From the NCBI GenBank assembly GCA_015296065.1, contig DVDU01000100.1:62001-126000 (forward strand): a stretch of DNA of 64,000 nucleotides, given 5' to 3'. This document shows, one piece after another, positions 1 through 9,402 of this stretch. The DNA is from Oscillatoriaceae cyanobacterium M33_DOE_052 (GTDB lineage: Bacteria; Cyanobacteriota; Cyanobacteriia; Cyanobacteriales; Laspinemataceae). The notes below the pieces were generated by a model, which saw only the letters and a program-made list of their open reading frames with translations, was not told the origin of the DNA and made no database searches. Position numbers and translations under genes: made by a program. How positions within the stretch are numbered: position 1 is the stretch's first letter; every line of letters begins with the position of its first letter.

Positions 1-86
1 GGAAAAATGCTATGGCTTGGTGCCTCCGGCTCTCAAAACCCGGTTTCCCGCCAAGAGAAACTTGTTTTCTCGTTATTAGCTTCAAC

Positions 87-155
87 GTAGGGTGGGCAGT
101 ACCTCCCCAAATGCCTTGACTGATGTCACCACGCCATAGACACTGCCCACCCTAC
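87..155. repeat. GTAGGGTGGGCA-type inverted repeat
   Basis: Perfect 14-bp arms GTAGGGTGGGCAGT (87-100) and ACTGCCCACCCTAC (142-155) enclose 41 nt. The same ends recur at 4201-4262, 51058-51087, 62603-62659 and, imperfectly, near 12867 and 63472. This is a dispersed cyanobacterial intergenic element. The rest of bases 1-191 holds imperfect AAACCCGGTTTCTC-type repeats and no gene that I can see. Confidence 0.8.
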
Positions 156-191
156 AAGTAGGGTTTCTCGGAGAAACCGGGTTTCTCATCA

Positions 192-2525
192 TTACCGACG
201 GAACCGGTAAAGTAGCAGGGAGTTTGTTACCACACTCACCGAACTGAACGCCATCAACCCCCCAGCAGCGGCTGGTGAGAGGGCGAACCCCCACCCTGGG
301 AGCAGGACACCAGCAGCAACGGGAATGGCGGCGAGATTGTAGCCAAAAGCCCAGAATAAGTTTTGCCGAATTTTGTTGAAAGTGGCGCGACTGAGAGCCA
401 CTGCCTCCACCACATCCCCCAACACGCCCCGCATCAGGATTATACCAGCGGTTTGCACCGCCACATCTGTGCTGCCGTGTAGGCTAATTCCCACATCAGC
501 TTGGGCGAGAGCTGGGGCGTCATTAATGCCATCGCCCACCATTGCCACTCGCAGTCCTTCGGCTTGCAGGCGAGCGATCGCCGCCGCTTTACCCGCCGGA
601 GGCACCCCCGCCAACACATCCTCAGCCCCTAAATTCAATTGAGCGGCAATAGTTTGAGCCACATCCTGCCTGTCTCCGGTGAGCAACATCACCCGCAAAC
701 CCATATCCTGTAAACATTTCACCGTTGCCTTAGCATCGGGGCGCAGTTCATCTTCCAGAGCGATCGCCCCCGCACAAACCCCCGCTACCGCCACATAAAC
801 CAGAGTTTTTCCCCGCCAGCGGTCTCCCGAAAGTTCCGCCACCGTTACTCCCTGGTGGCGTAACCATTCCCCAGTACCCACCAACACACTCCCGAAACCA
901 TTCACTACCGCCGCCACGCCTTGGGAGCCAGAGTGAAAATCCTCCCCCGTCAGCAGCGGTAAACCCCGGTCCTGTACCGCACGCCGAATCGCAGAGGCGA
1001 TCGGATGATTTGCCCCACATTCCACCGCCGCCGCCAGTTGCAGCAACCCATCCAAATTGCCCACATCCCCAAACACCACCCCATCCGTCACCCGAGGACA
1101 TCCAGTGGTCAGAGTCCCCGTTTTATCAAACACCACCACATCCGTATGACAGACACTTTCCAGCGCATCCCCCCCCTTCACCAGCAAACCCCGACCAGCC
1201 CCCATCCCCGTCCCCACTAAAATCGCCGTCGGCGTCGCCAAACCCAACGCACAGGGACAAGCAATCACCAAAACCGCAATCCCCAGTTTCAAACTCAGCA
1301 ACACCGGCGAACCATTCCCCGAACTAGCCGCCAAATGATGGTGTATCCCCTGCTCCGCCGCCGCCAACACCGGCCAAATGTGAGTCCCCAGAAAACACCA
1401 AAACAAGAAAGTCACCGCCGCCGCCGCCATCACCCCATAAGTGAAATAACCCGCCACCGCATCCGCAAACCGCTGTACTGGCGCTTTTCTCGTTTGCGCC
1501 TCCTCCACCAAAGCCACAATTTGGGCTAAAGTCGTATCCCCACCCGTGCGAGTCGTGCGAATTAACAACGGTCCCAACTGATTAATCGTGCCGCCAATCA
1601 CGCCATCCCCCGGCTGTTTCGGCACCAAAACCGCCTCCCCAGTGAGCATCGACTCATCCACCGCACTATTTCCCGTCACCACATCCCCATCCACCGGGAT
1701 TTTATCCCCCGGTAACACCTGCAAATACTCCCCCACCCGTACCGAACCAGCGGGAATTTCCACCCAAGAACTGGCCAAAGTGACAGCTACATCACCCCCA
1801 TTTGGTTTCCCCACCAAACGCGCCGTCGCCGGTTTTAAAGCCATCAGAGCTTCTAAAGAAGCAGCGGCCCGCCGTCTCGCCAACCCCTCCAAAGTCCGCC
1901 CCAACAAAATGAACCCCAGCATCATCACCGGTTCATCAAAAAAACACTCCCAACCCAGTTGCGGAAATAGCAACGCCGCCGAACTGGCTAAATAAGCACT
2001 GGTAGCACCCAAACCTACCAAAGCATTCATATTGGGAGTGCCACGCCATAAACTTTGCCAGCCATCTAATAGAATCGGACGACCGGGCAATAATAGCGCC
2101 GCCGTAGCTAGTCCCCAGTGAAACCAGATATTGATGAGCCAACCCTCACCCACAATATGGCTCATGCCCGAGAGAATAATTAAAACAGCCGCAATAATTA
2201 AATTGACAATTCCAGCGCGAATTTCCTGCCGATGTCTAGCCGCACTTGCCGCCAAAGGGTTGCCCGTAGCATCTCGTGGTTGCGAAGGAAACCCATTTGC
2301 TGTCAGTTTCCCGGCGAGAGTTGCCGCGTCAACAGTGCCCTCCCGGCAAGTGACCGCCGCTACTTCTGTGGCGAGGTTGACACAAGCAGAAATCACACCC
2401 GGATGTTGCTGTAACTGGCGCTCTACTGCCATCACGCAGCCCGCGCATTTCATGCCTCCTACATCAATGGTGATGGTTTCTGTTGCTTCTGAATCAGTTT
2501 TAATGATTAATTCTGATGTGGTCAC
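192..2525 (-). CDS. ctaA: Copper-translocating P1B-type ATPase, CtaA-like
   Basis: A 777-residue heavy-metal pump. Residues 1-75 form one HMA domain with the metal site GGMKCAGC (Cys27, Cys30). The TGE actuator motif is at 295-297, the membrane metal site CPC at 423-425, the phosphorylated Asp467 in DKTGTLT, HP at 507-508 and GDGIND at 664-669. Near the C terminus are YN (729-730) and MAFSS (758-762), the pattern of Cu(I) ATPases. In cyanobacteria CtaA imports copper across the plasma membrane and PacS loads thylakoid plastocyanin. The MKCAGC form fits CtaA better than PacS (GMGCAAC in those I remember), so the symbol is an inference. The start codon is GTG (2523-2525) with a weak ribosome site. 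It is transcribed alone. Confidence 0.85.
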   Translation of the reverse strand: MTTSELIIKTDSEATETITIDVGGMKCAGCVMAVERQLQQHPGVISACVNLATEVAAVTCREGTVDAATLAGKLTANGFPSQPRDATGNPLAASAARHRQEIRAGIVNLIIAAVLIILSGMSHIVGEGWLINIWFHWGLATAALLLPGRPILLDGWQSLWRGTPNMNALVGLGATSAYLASSAALLFPQLGWECFFDEPVMMLGFILLGRTLEGLARRRAAASLEALMALKPATARLVGKPNGGDVAVTLASSWVEIPAGSVRVGEYLQVLPGDKIPVDGDVVTGNSAVDESMLTGEAVLVPKQPGDGVIGGTINQLGPLLIRTTRTGGDTTLAQIVALVEEAQTRKAPVQRFADAVAGYFTYGVMAAAAVTFLFWCFLGTHIWPVLAAAEQGIHHHLAASSGNGSPVLLSLKLGIAVLVIACPCALGLATPTAILVGTGMGAGRGLLVKGGDALESVCHTDVVVFDKTGTLTTGCPRVTDGVVFGDVGNLDGLLQLAAAVECGANHPIASAIRRAVQDRGLPLLTGEDFHSGSQGVAAVVNGFGSVLVGTGEWLRHQGVTVAELSGDRWRGKTLVYVAVAGVCAGAIALEDELRPDAKATVKCLQDMGLRVMLLTGDRQDVAQTIAAQLNLGAEDVLAGVPPAGKAAAIARLQAEGLRVAMVGDGINDAPALAQADVGISLHGSTDVAVQTAGIILMRGVLGDVVEAVALSRATFNKIRQNLFWAFGYNLAAIPVAAGVLLPGWGFALSPAAAGGLMAFSSVSVVTNSLLLYRFRR

Positions 2526-2648
2526 GGTTTTTAATTGCTGGTTTTAAAGTTGTATGGACGAAGCATCCCGAGATGTGCTATCTGGTTTGAGATTAAACGA
2601 TATTTACCCCAGTGGCCGCAAATCCCAACTTTTTTTTAATACTCTTGC

Positions 2649-3362
2649 CTAGATGAGGTGGCGGTAAGCACTCAAGGGGATGCCGGTGCGTCGCCGCAGG
2701 TCGATAATTGATTTATAATCACCGTTTCGCTCCCTTTCTGTGACGATTTTTGTCGCATCTTTGGCAGACAAACCGGCGGCGGTTAATTGGGCGACAGTTT
2801 GGGAGTTGACTCGCCGCCAGGAGCTATTGGCTTCTTTATTGTAGTCGTAGCTGAAGGTAATGAGGGGGGCAATGCGAGCTAGAGTGATTTCGGGAATGCC
2901 TACAATTTCTGCGAGTTCTTCTGCATCGGTGAAGATATAGCCGGAGTTGCGCAGTTCTTCGATGTCGTTGGCGTAGGGGAGGGGCAAACCGAGACTATAA
3001 ACCATTTCATGTTTGGAACAGAGATTGATGTCAATTTTGCCTCGGTTTTGGGCAATGGAGGTGGCTAAGCTGTTTTCTCCAGGGAGGGGGAGGTTTTTGG
3101 GATAGGTTTTGATGAGGTAGGATTTTTTGATAGAAAAGGCGATGCTCACTTGGACTATCCACATGGGTAAGAGGTTGAGGCTGGTGGGGGCAAATGCTAA
3201 GATGGTGGCGGCGGTGGTGATGCTACCCCCCAAGATGAGCCAGGATTTGGTTTTGGTCTTTTGGCCAGCATAGACGATCGCCAATCCCCCCACTACGGGA
3301 ATTAATGATAACATCAGCCAGTTCGGGATTTGCTCAAACCAAGTTTTAGGCGTTTGTGACAC
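2649..3362 (-). CDS. Membrane-anchored helix-hairpin-helix protein
   Basis: 237 residues. Two or three hydrophobic segments occupy about residues 14-85, followed by a soluble part. The last 70 residues read as paired helix-hairpin-helix motifs (GIPEITLARI, then AAGLSAKDATKIVTERE and a final GIPLSAY), the ComEA-like fold that binds DNA backbone or acts as a protein module. I do not recognise the full-length family. A transmembrane protein ending in HhH modules recalls the DNA receptor ComEA, but the domain count and topology differ, so a role in DNA uptake would be speculation. Next upstream is a TM2 gene after a 141-nt gap. Confidence 0.65.
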   Translation of the reverse strand: MSQTPKTWFEQIPNWLMLSLIPVVGGLAIVYAGQKTKTKSWLILGGSITTAATILAFAPTSLNLLPMWIVQVSIAFSIKKSYLIKTYPKNLPLPGENSLATSIAQNRGKIDINLCSKHEMVYSLGLPLPYANDIEELRNSGYIFTDAEELAEIVGIPEITLARIAPLITFSYDYNKEANSSWRRVNSQTVAQLTAAGLSAKDATKIVTERERNGDYKSIIDLRRRTGIPLSAYRHLI

Positions 3363-3503
3363 TTGACTTTTCCTCTGATTTATTTATCTGATGAGATTTT
3401 GGTAAATCATCTCCATACATATGATGTGATTCATCATTATAATGGCAAACTCGCTGAGTTTCTGGTATCTCGGCGAGTTGTGATTTTAATAATTGATGTG
3501 AAA

Positions 3504-3854
3504 CTATAGCTCTTTTAGCAAATTTTGGCGTTTTTCTTCGTATTCTTCGGCGGTGATAATGCCAGCACTGTACAGTTCTTTGAGGTCGAATAAAGCGCTA
3601 GTGATGTCCCGTTTGTTGCCGATGTATTTTTGGTCTCGGCTAGGTGTTAGCATGGGATTGTATTTGGCATCAAATACGTGGTCTGGCATGAATAGTAATC
3701 CCAGAAATTCAAAGAAGGCTAATAATGACGGGATTAATGTCCAGCTAAATAAGGCATATAGTATCCCGGCCAAGTATTCGCCCAGATAAAACTTATGGCC
3801 GCCGAAACCTCCCAAAAGAAATGCTAGCAATAGGGCTGTGGATTTATATTTCAT
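3504..3854 (-). CDS. TM2-domain protein with C-terminal SHOCT motif
   Basis: 116 residues. The N terminus is a TM2 domain: two membrane helices around GGFGGHKFYLGEYLAGI, with the conserved G-x-x-G-x-H-x-F-Y-L-G pattern. The last 30 residues (LKELYSAGIITAEEYEEKR) match the short SHOCT module, often attached to membrane proteins and thought to mediate oligomerisation. Function unknown; many bacteria carry such proteins. Domain recognition is good; any role is not inferable from the neighbours. Confidence 0.8.
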   Translation of the reverse strand: MKYKSTALLLAFLLGGFGGHKFYLGEYLAGILYALFSWTLIPSLLAFFEFLGLLFMPDHVFDAKYNPMLTPSRDQKYIGNKRDITSALFDLKELYSAGIITAEEYEEKRQNLLKEL

Positions 3855-3933
3855 GTGGGGTTGGGATTGATGGTAAGATATGTTGGGTTAAAATCGCTCC
3901 CGTGGAAATTAGGGATAGGGATGGTCATTTAAA

Positions 3934-4146
3934 CTAGCTTTTCTTGGGTTTGGCTAGTTGGCTCCTGAGAAAATACACGAGCAAGATCCCGCCTTGGGCG
4001 ATGATCAGGGTTAAATAACCTCGCCAGAAATAATTGAGGTCGCTGGTGGAGGTGAGATAAAAGGCGATGATACCGACGGCGGCGAAGGGGAGCAGCCGCC
4101 AATTGAGCCGGTTTTTTTCTAGTTTGCCGGTGTGGGTGTCAGCCAT
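3934..4146 (-). CDS. Small two-helix membrane protein, unknown
   Basis: 70 residues: a basic N terminus, two hydrophobic helices (about 20-35 and 45-62) and a Lys/Pro-rich tail. I do not recognise it. It has the size and topology of the small unassigned membrane proteins common in cyanobacterial thylakoid or plasma membranes. It lies between TM2 and CPBP-protease genes on the same strand, separated from the latter by a repeat, so co-transcription is uncertain. Confidence 0.55.
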   Translation of the reverse strand: MADTHTGKLEKNRLNWRLLPFAAVGIIAFYLTSTSDLNYFWRGYLTLIIAQGGILLVYFLRSQLAKPKKS

Positions 4147-4200
4147 AGTTATTCTATTTTAGATTTAAAGGGTGTTTGATTTGGTGGGCGGCAAGGTAGT

Positions 4201-4262
4201 AGGGTGGGCAATGATGCCATCAGAGAACCCCAGGGTTTTATATCTGAGGTATTGCCCACCCT
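4201..4262. repeat. GTAGGGTGGGCA-type inverted repeat
   Basis: Arms AGGGTGGGCAAT (4201-4212) and ATTGCCCACCCT (4251-4262) enclose 38 nt, just 3' of the CPBP protease gene. It is the same element family as at 87-155 and could act as a transcript-end hairpin. Confidence 0.75.
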
Positions 4263-4272
4263 CCAATTCTAC

Positions 4273-5796
4273 TCAAATGCTGCTGCCAAGGACAAATAAG
4301 CTGACGAGGGTGCCGCTGTTCCATAGGCAATGCAGGAGCATAGGAGCCAGGAGGTTGCCCGATCGGGTATATACAAATCCTAGCACCATCCCCAGAGTGG
4401 CGAGGGGCAGGAGTTCCGATAGCTGCAGGTGTGCCACGGCAAACAGAAAACTACTGAGCAATATGGCACCCCAGGGTGATAGGTAACGGGTGAGGGAGGG
4501 GAGCAAAAACCCCCGAAACATGATTTCTTCAAAAATGGGGGCGGCGACAGATGCGGTGAAGAAAAACACCCCCACGGCTAACCCGTTTCTATCTTCTAAG
4601 GCGATCGGGAGGATGGGGTTACTGCCACCCCTTCCCTGCCAGAGTTGCTGGTTAAATAAAGATACTACTACGACTAGGGGAAGCGCTACCAAGTAACCGC
4701 CCAAACCCCACCATAGGGTTTTGAGCTGTAACTGGATGCGAAACCATCCTTCGGGTAGGGGGAAAAATGGCTTGATGGAGAGGTACAGGACGGATAAACC
4801 GCCAAATGCTAAGAGTAAATAGCTAATTAGGATATAGGCGGCTCGGATGCTGCTGCTGGTGTCGGGTCGGGGGAGGGGGAGGAGTTGAAAGACTAATGGG
4901 ACGGCTACTTGGCCCACGAAGAAAAACCCGAGAATGAGAACTTGCCACACGGTTTCCCAGTCCCAGGGGGTTTGCCCAGATGTGGCGGGAGTCTTGAGGC
5001 TCACGATCGCGTCTTTACCTTTGATGAGACGCTGAACTAATAGAAAAATCAGTATTCCTGAACCGATAATCATGCCAAAACCGGGAATACCGATGATGAT
5101 GGCAAGGGAGCCGATCGCCTTTGTCGCTGCTTGTTGTTGTTCTGCTGCGACTTCGGCGAGAGATTCCTGGCGGTCTTGGATTTGGTAAATTTTGGCTAAG
5201 GTACGATCGCGGAACCACCCATCTAAATTTTCCCACACCAGCCCCTCGGCATCAGGCATCACCTGCCCCTCATCCCACAGCCGGGATAATATTTCTCCAG
5301 TATCGGCGAGGGAGTCACGGACGATCGGCTCGCCGGGAGCCTGCAACTCCTGCCAAGTCACCAGGGCCGTCTCCAGTTTCCCAGTTTCCGCCTGCAAAAT
5401 GCCGGTTTTGACGATTAACTCATCCCGCCAAGACCTGATCTGCTCTATTGCCCCTTGCAACTGTACCACCGCATCTTCCTGAAATTTCAGCGTTTCCAGG
5501 CGAGTCTCCAACCTTTGCAAATTCTCCGCCACCCTCGTCCTAGCGGCTTCATACTGCGTCATCGCCGCCGCCAAGGGGTCCGCCCCCAGCAAACGAGGGT
5601 AGAGAACCGAATTTTCCCCTTGGTATTCCGCCGCCTGTAGCAGCAAATTCGTTTGATACAGTTCCAAACGTCCCTGAATTTGCGGCTGGTTCCAGCTATC
5701 TACCAGGGAAACCCCCACCAACACTGCCGCCAACACCGTTAACACGGTTAAAATTATCCGCCTGACAGTCAGCCCAGCCTCGCTCATCTTCTTCAA
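4273..5796 (-). CDS. CPBP-family (CAAX/Abi) intramembrane metalloprotease
   Basis: 507 residues. An N-terminal helix (12-32) anchors a mostly helical extracytoplasmic region of about 200 residues, then several transmembrane helices follow. The C-terminal CPBP domain carries the glutamate pair and Arg of FEEIMFRGFLLPSL, the histidine of FAVAHLQ and the HCLWNSG motif, the metal and catalytic residues of Rce1-like glutamyl intramembrane proteases. In bacteria these process peptides or anti-sigma factors, but the substrate here is unknown. The long N-terminal coiled-coil-like domain is typical of cyanobacterial members. Confidence 0.85.
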   Translation of the reverse strand: MKKMSEAGLTVRRIILTVLTVLAAVLVGVSLVDSWNQPQIQGRLELYQTNLLLQAAEYQGENSVLYPRLLGADPLAAAMTQYEAARTRVAENLQRLETRLETLKFQEDAVVQLQGAIEQIRSWRDELIVKTGILQAETGKLETALVTWQELQAPGEPIVRDSLADTGEILSRLWDEGQVMPDAEGLVWENLDGWFRDRTLAKIYQIQDRQESLAEVAAEQQQAATKAIGSLAIIIGIPGFGMIIGSGILIFLLVQRLIKGKDAIVSLKTPATSGQTPWDWETVWQVLILGFFFVGQVAVPLVFQLLPLPRPDTSSSIRAAYILISYLLLAFGGLSVLYLSIKPFFPLPEGWFRIQLQLKTLWWGLGGYLVALPLVVVVSLFNQQLWQGRGGSNPILPIALEDRNGLAVGVFFFTASVAAPIFEEIMFRGFLLPSLTRYLSPWGAILLSSFLFAVAHLQLSELLPLATLGMVLGFVYTRSGNLLAPMLLHCLWNSGTLVSLFVLGSSI

Positions 5797-5996
5797 ATTG
5801 CCTCACGCTCTCCCGCTATGTTATCAGGCGGCGGGGGACGGGGGGACGGGTGTCAACCATCACTTTTGATGTGGCGATAACTACACTCAATCCCACAACA
5901 TAATCCATGCCACAGACAATCGGCATCTGATGGGGATAAATCACTGGCAATCAGCCCCCCATCTCCCCATCTTCCCACAATCAGGTAGATTGGCCT

Positions 5997-7655
5997 CTAC
6001 TTGCTCCGACTAGGGAGTGATGGGGGCGATTCACCTAATAATTCAGCTAATTTGCGTTTTTCTTCTTCTTCCTGCTGTTCTATAACAGGTAGTTTGAGGA
6101 TGACGCCTGCAAAGAACCAATAATAAACTGCTACTGGGTCAACATCTAGGGGATAATAGTATGTATTATAACTGATAAATAGGACAAAAACCCAAAAGGA
6201 GGCACCGTATGCCCGTAAACTTTTGTCGGTGAGTTTGCGGTAGGTTTTGAAGGTGACGGCAGTGAGGACGGTCACGACCAAGAGAAAAGCGGCAACGCCT
6301 ACGATTCCTAATTCATAAAATATTTTGGGATAGTAAGTTTCGATTAACTTTGTTTCGCCAAAGGCGCGGGCGGAGTTGGTGGCTCTGCCTAAACCGTTGC
6401 CAAACGGGCCGCGATTTTCTTTGGAGGTAAACTCCACTTGATGCTGGATGAAATCGGTTGGGGGTGAGGCGTTCCAGCGGGAAACAAAGCTATCAATCCG
6501 TCCCTGCACTACGTCGGGAAATGCGGCCATTGCTACTAAGATGAGAATGCCTAAACCGGCGACTATGGGGAGAAACCGCTTGAGGTTGGTAACTTGCCCG
6601 GTGAGGATTAAGAGGATAATGGTGAATAGCGGCACAAGGGCGAGGGCAATTCTTTGACCGGAAATAACGGCGTTGACAAATACTAAGGCCATGCCGACAA
6701 AACTAGCTATTTGCCACCGGAGGGAATGCTCGCCGAAGGCAGAAGCGAAGGTAAAAAAGCAGTTGGAAATGAGAAACCATGCCCATTGCCAGGGGGCGAC
6801 GAATGTGCCAGGAAGGCGAATCATGTTTTGCGAGGGGCTGAAGACGAGGGAACCGCCTACGAGGCATTTGTATTCGATGCTGGCGCGGAAGAGGTCGGCG
6901 CCAGATAAATTATCTGTGGTGCGGCAAATGCCCATTGATAACATTAAATATTGCACGACGCCTAAACCGCAACAGATGATGGCGAGAATGACGTGGAGGC
7001 GGGTGAGGAAGAGGAATTCTTTTTTGTTGCGGATGAGGTGGTATGCGCAGGTAATCAGGGGGATGTATCCCATGAATACTTTTAAGCCTAGAATGCCCAT
7101 CGGAATGGGTTTTTCTTTGGGGACGGCGCCGCTGAATTGCAGGTTAAGGTTGACAAATAGGAGGGTGAGGATGCAGGTGGTGAGGAGGAGGTAGATGGGA
7201 GTGCGCAGTTGGGCGGGGAGGAGGATGGGGAGGCGCTGGCGTTGTAACTGGAGGATGAGGACGATGAGGGAGGGGACGTAAAATCCGTCTTTGGCGAGTT
7301 GGAATATGGGGCTGGGGTTGAGTCCGCCGATCGTGTATGTAATCGTACCCGCGAAGGGTAGGTAAATCAGAAAAATCCACAGGGCTTGACGGGGGTATTT
7401 GGCGGAGAGCGCGAGGACGGCGACGCCAACGCCGGAGACGATCGCCAGTTTGGGCTCAACGATGGCTAACATTACTAGAGAAATGGCGGCGCCGATACCG
7501 CCGTAGGTGGCGATCGCGGTTATGGCTTCTTTCCGTACCCGCTCCACCTTGCGCTTTTGCGCCAGCAGCTCTTTTTTATCCGGTGGGGGGGGACTAGGCG
7601 CCACCGTTTTTTGATTCTTTTTAGATTTACTGGCTTTGCGCTTAGTTTTGAACAT
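5997..7655 (-). CDS. O-antigen ligase/polymerase-like polytopic membrane protein
   Basis: 552 residues with about ten to twelve predicted transmembrane helices after a Lys-rich cytoplasmic start and a large loop around residues 380-450 (GPFGNGLGRATNSARAFGET). This is the architecture of the Wzy/WaaL O-antigen polymerase-ligase superfamily, which joins lipid-linked glycans. Sequence motifs are weak in this family, so the call rests on topology plus location: it is the last gene of a minus-strand run with glmM, two glycosyltransferases and rfbA/D/C. It probably acts in exopolysaccharide or O-antigen assembly. Confidence 0.6.
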   Translation of the reverse strand: MFKTKRKASKSKKNQKTVAPSPPPPDKKELLAQKRKVERVRKEAITAIATYGGIGAAISLVMLAIVEPKLAIVSGVGVAVLALSAKYPRQALWIFLIYLPFAGTITYTIGGLNPSPIFQLAKDGFYVPSLIVLILQLQRQRLPILLPAQLRTPIYLLLTTCILTLLFVNLNLQFSGAVPKEKPIPMGILGLKVFMGYIPLITCAYHLIRNKKEFLFLTRLHVILAIICCGLGVVQYLMLSMGICRTTDNLSGADLFRASIEYKCLVGGSLVFSPSQNMIRLPGTFVAPWQWAWFLISNCFFTFASAFGEHSLRWQIASFVGMALVFVNAVISGQRIALALVPLFTIILLILTGQVTNLKRFLPIVAGLGILILVAMAAFPDVVQGRIDSFVSRWNASPPTDFIQHQVEFTSKENRGPFGNGLGRATNSARAFGETKLIETYYPKIFYELGIVGVAAFLLVVTVLTAVTFKTYRKLTDKSLRAYGASFWVFVLFISYNTYYYPLDVDPVAVYYWFFAGVILKLPVIEQQEEEEKRKLAELLGESPPSLPSRSK

Positions 7656-7725
7656 GATAATTGATAATTAATAATTGACAATTGATAATTATCAATTATC
7701 AATTATCAATTATCAATTAACTAAA
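7656..7725. repeat. Palindromic ATTGATA heptamer array
   Basis: Heptamers of the ATTGATA type read forward over about 7656-7698 and then as the reverse complement (ATCAATT) to 7718, giving an AT-rich near-perfect hairpin filling the junction between the ligase-like gene and glmM. Such short tandemly repeated heptamers (STRR) are known from cyanobacteria. Confidence 0.85.
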
Positions 7726-9168
7726 TTACAAATGCTGCTGGACGGCGAGGACTAAATTTTCTGTCCAGTATTGGGCGAGTTCGTCGGTGGCGGCTTCTAC
7801 CATAACGCGGATTAGGGGTTCGGTGCCACTGGCGCGCACGAGGATGCGACCCCGATCGCCCATTTCGGCTTCGGCGCGGGAGATAGCGGCTTGCAACGGC
7901 TCGCTGTTAGACCAGTTGAGACGCCGATCGCGGTCTTCCACCCGCACATTGCGCAACAGTTGCGGATATGTCTGGAAACTACGATCGCGCAGTTCGGCGA
8001 GAGTTGTCCCACCATTTAGCACAGCGGCGGCTAGGTGTAATGCGGTCATAGTGCCATCACCAGAAATACCATAGTGACGACAGATGACGTGACCGGACTG
8101 TTCGCCGCCCAGCATGGCGCCCCGGCGGAGCATTTCGGCATGCACATATTGGTCTCCCACGGACGTGCGCACGAAGGTGCCCCCGATACCGGTCCAGGCG
8201 CGCTCAAAACCCAAATTAGACATAACTGTGGCGATGAGGGTATTACCGGGGAGCTTTTGCGCCTGCATCAAGGCTTTACCCCAGAGGTAAAGGATGTAAT
8301 CTCCATCCACGGGACGCCCTTGATTATCTACCGCCAGAGTCCGATCGGCGTCGCCATCAAAAGCAAAACCCATATCGGCTTTTAATTCTTGGACGGCGGT
8401 TTGGAGGGAGTGCAGGTGGGTGGAACCGCAGTTAACGTTGATGCGATCGCCGTCCGGGCGATCGTGCAAACAAATCACCTCTGCTCCCAGACGGCGAAAC
8501 ACATCCGGTGCTACACTACAAGCCGCTCCCCAAGCCAAATCTAGGACAATGCGCATCCCCGACAGGGGCTCATTTGTACCGACTTCTTCCTCTACCTGCT
8601 GTTGCAGCGACGCCGTATAATCCCCCACCAACTCCGGACGCTGATATTGCCTTCCCCACTTCATCACCGCCGTTGCTTCCAGGTGGCCCCGAATTCCCGC
8701 TTCAATTTGTGCTTGCACTGACGAAGGCAGTTTCGTCCCATCGGCGCCAAAAAACTTAATCCCATTATCTCCTGGGGGGTTGTGACTGGCGGAAATCATC
8801 ACCCCACCCACTGCATCGGTAGCATTAGTCAGAGACGCCACGCAAGGCGTGGGACATAAACCTAAATCCCACACCTCCAAACCCGCCGCCATCAACCCCG
8901 CCGAGAGGGCGATCGCCAGCATATCGCTAGAATTGCGCGAATCCCGTCCCAAAACCACAGGACCCGGAGCCCCCGCCAAACCTTTCAACGCCTCACCAGC
9001 CCAAAAACCCGCTTGCAGAGCCAATTCGGCATTGAGAAAATCTCCCACCCGGCCCCGAATGCCATCCGTACCAAACAAAGCAGTTTTCGGCAAACGGCTG
9101 CTTTGTAAAATTGGCACCACTGCATCTTGACCGTTAACGAATCCATTCCGAGTTGGTGTTTGTACCAT
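7726..9168 (-). CDS. glmM: Phosphoglucosamine mutase
   Basis: 480 residues. Converts glucosamine-6-phosphate to glucosamine-1-phosphate, the step before UDP-GlcNAc for peptidoglycan and surface glycans. The phosphoserine loop is [17 protein letters not shown] (Ser128, predicted phosphorylated), the Mg site is FDGDADR, the sugar-binding loop GEQSGH and the phosphate-binding C-terminal motif [11 protein letters not shown]. All four domains of the alpha-D-phosphohexomutase family are present. SASHN followed by DNGIKFF favours GlmM over phosphomannomutase. It sits in the polysaccharide run, separated from its neighbours by heptamer repeats. Confidence 0.93.
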   Translation of the reverse strand: MVQTPTRNGFVNGQDAVVPILQSSRLPKTALFGTDGIRGRVGDFLNAELALQAGFWAGEALKGLAGAPGPVVLGRDSRNSSDMLAIALSAGLMAAGLEVWDLGLCPTPCVASLTNATDAVGGVMISASHNPPGDNGIKFFGADGTKLPSSVQAQIEAGIRGHLEATAVMKWGRQYQRPELVGDYTASLQQQVEEEVGTNEPLSGMRIVLDLAWGAACSVAPDVFRRLGAEVICLHDRPDGDRINVNCGSTHLHSLQTAVQELKADMGFAFDGDADRTLAVDNQGRPVDGDYILYLWGKALMQAQKLPGNTLIATVMSNLGFERAWTGIGGTFVRTSVGDQYVHAEMLRRGAMLGGEQSGHVICRHYGISGDGTMTALHLAAAVLNGGTTLAELRDRSFQTYPQLLRNVRVEDRDRRLNWSNSEPLQAAISRAEAEMGDRGRILVRASGTEPLIRVMVEAATDELAQYWTENLVLAVQQHL

Positions 9169-9402
9169 AAAATTTCACTCCGCACACTCACGGTAGAAAA
9201 TAGCATCTTTTAAAACTATTCGACTCACAGAATCGGCATCCTGGAATTCTGGCTTTTGTCTCTGGACTGACGCCCAGTGTCAGTTACAGTTAAGGCGGTG
9301 CCCTTAAAATCTCGAATTTTCCCTAATTTTTCGCAATATAATCTCCAAAAATAGCATTTCTCGTTTCCAGTGGGAACCTGAAAACGAGGGAAATGTTTAA
9401 GT

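Noticed and set aside
6673-7194. 173-codon plus-strand frame opposite the ligase-like gene
   Set aside because: Unusual Arg/Met-rich composition, no family resemblance and complete overlap with a well-supported membrane protein gene.
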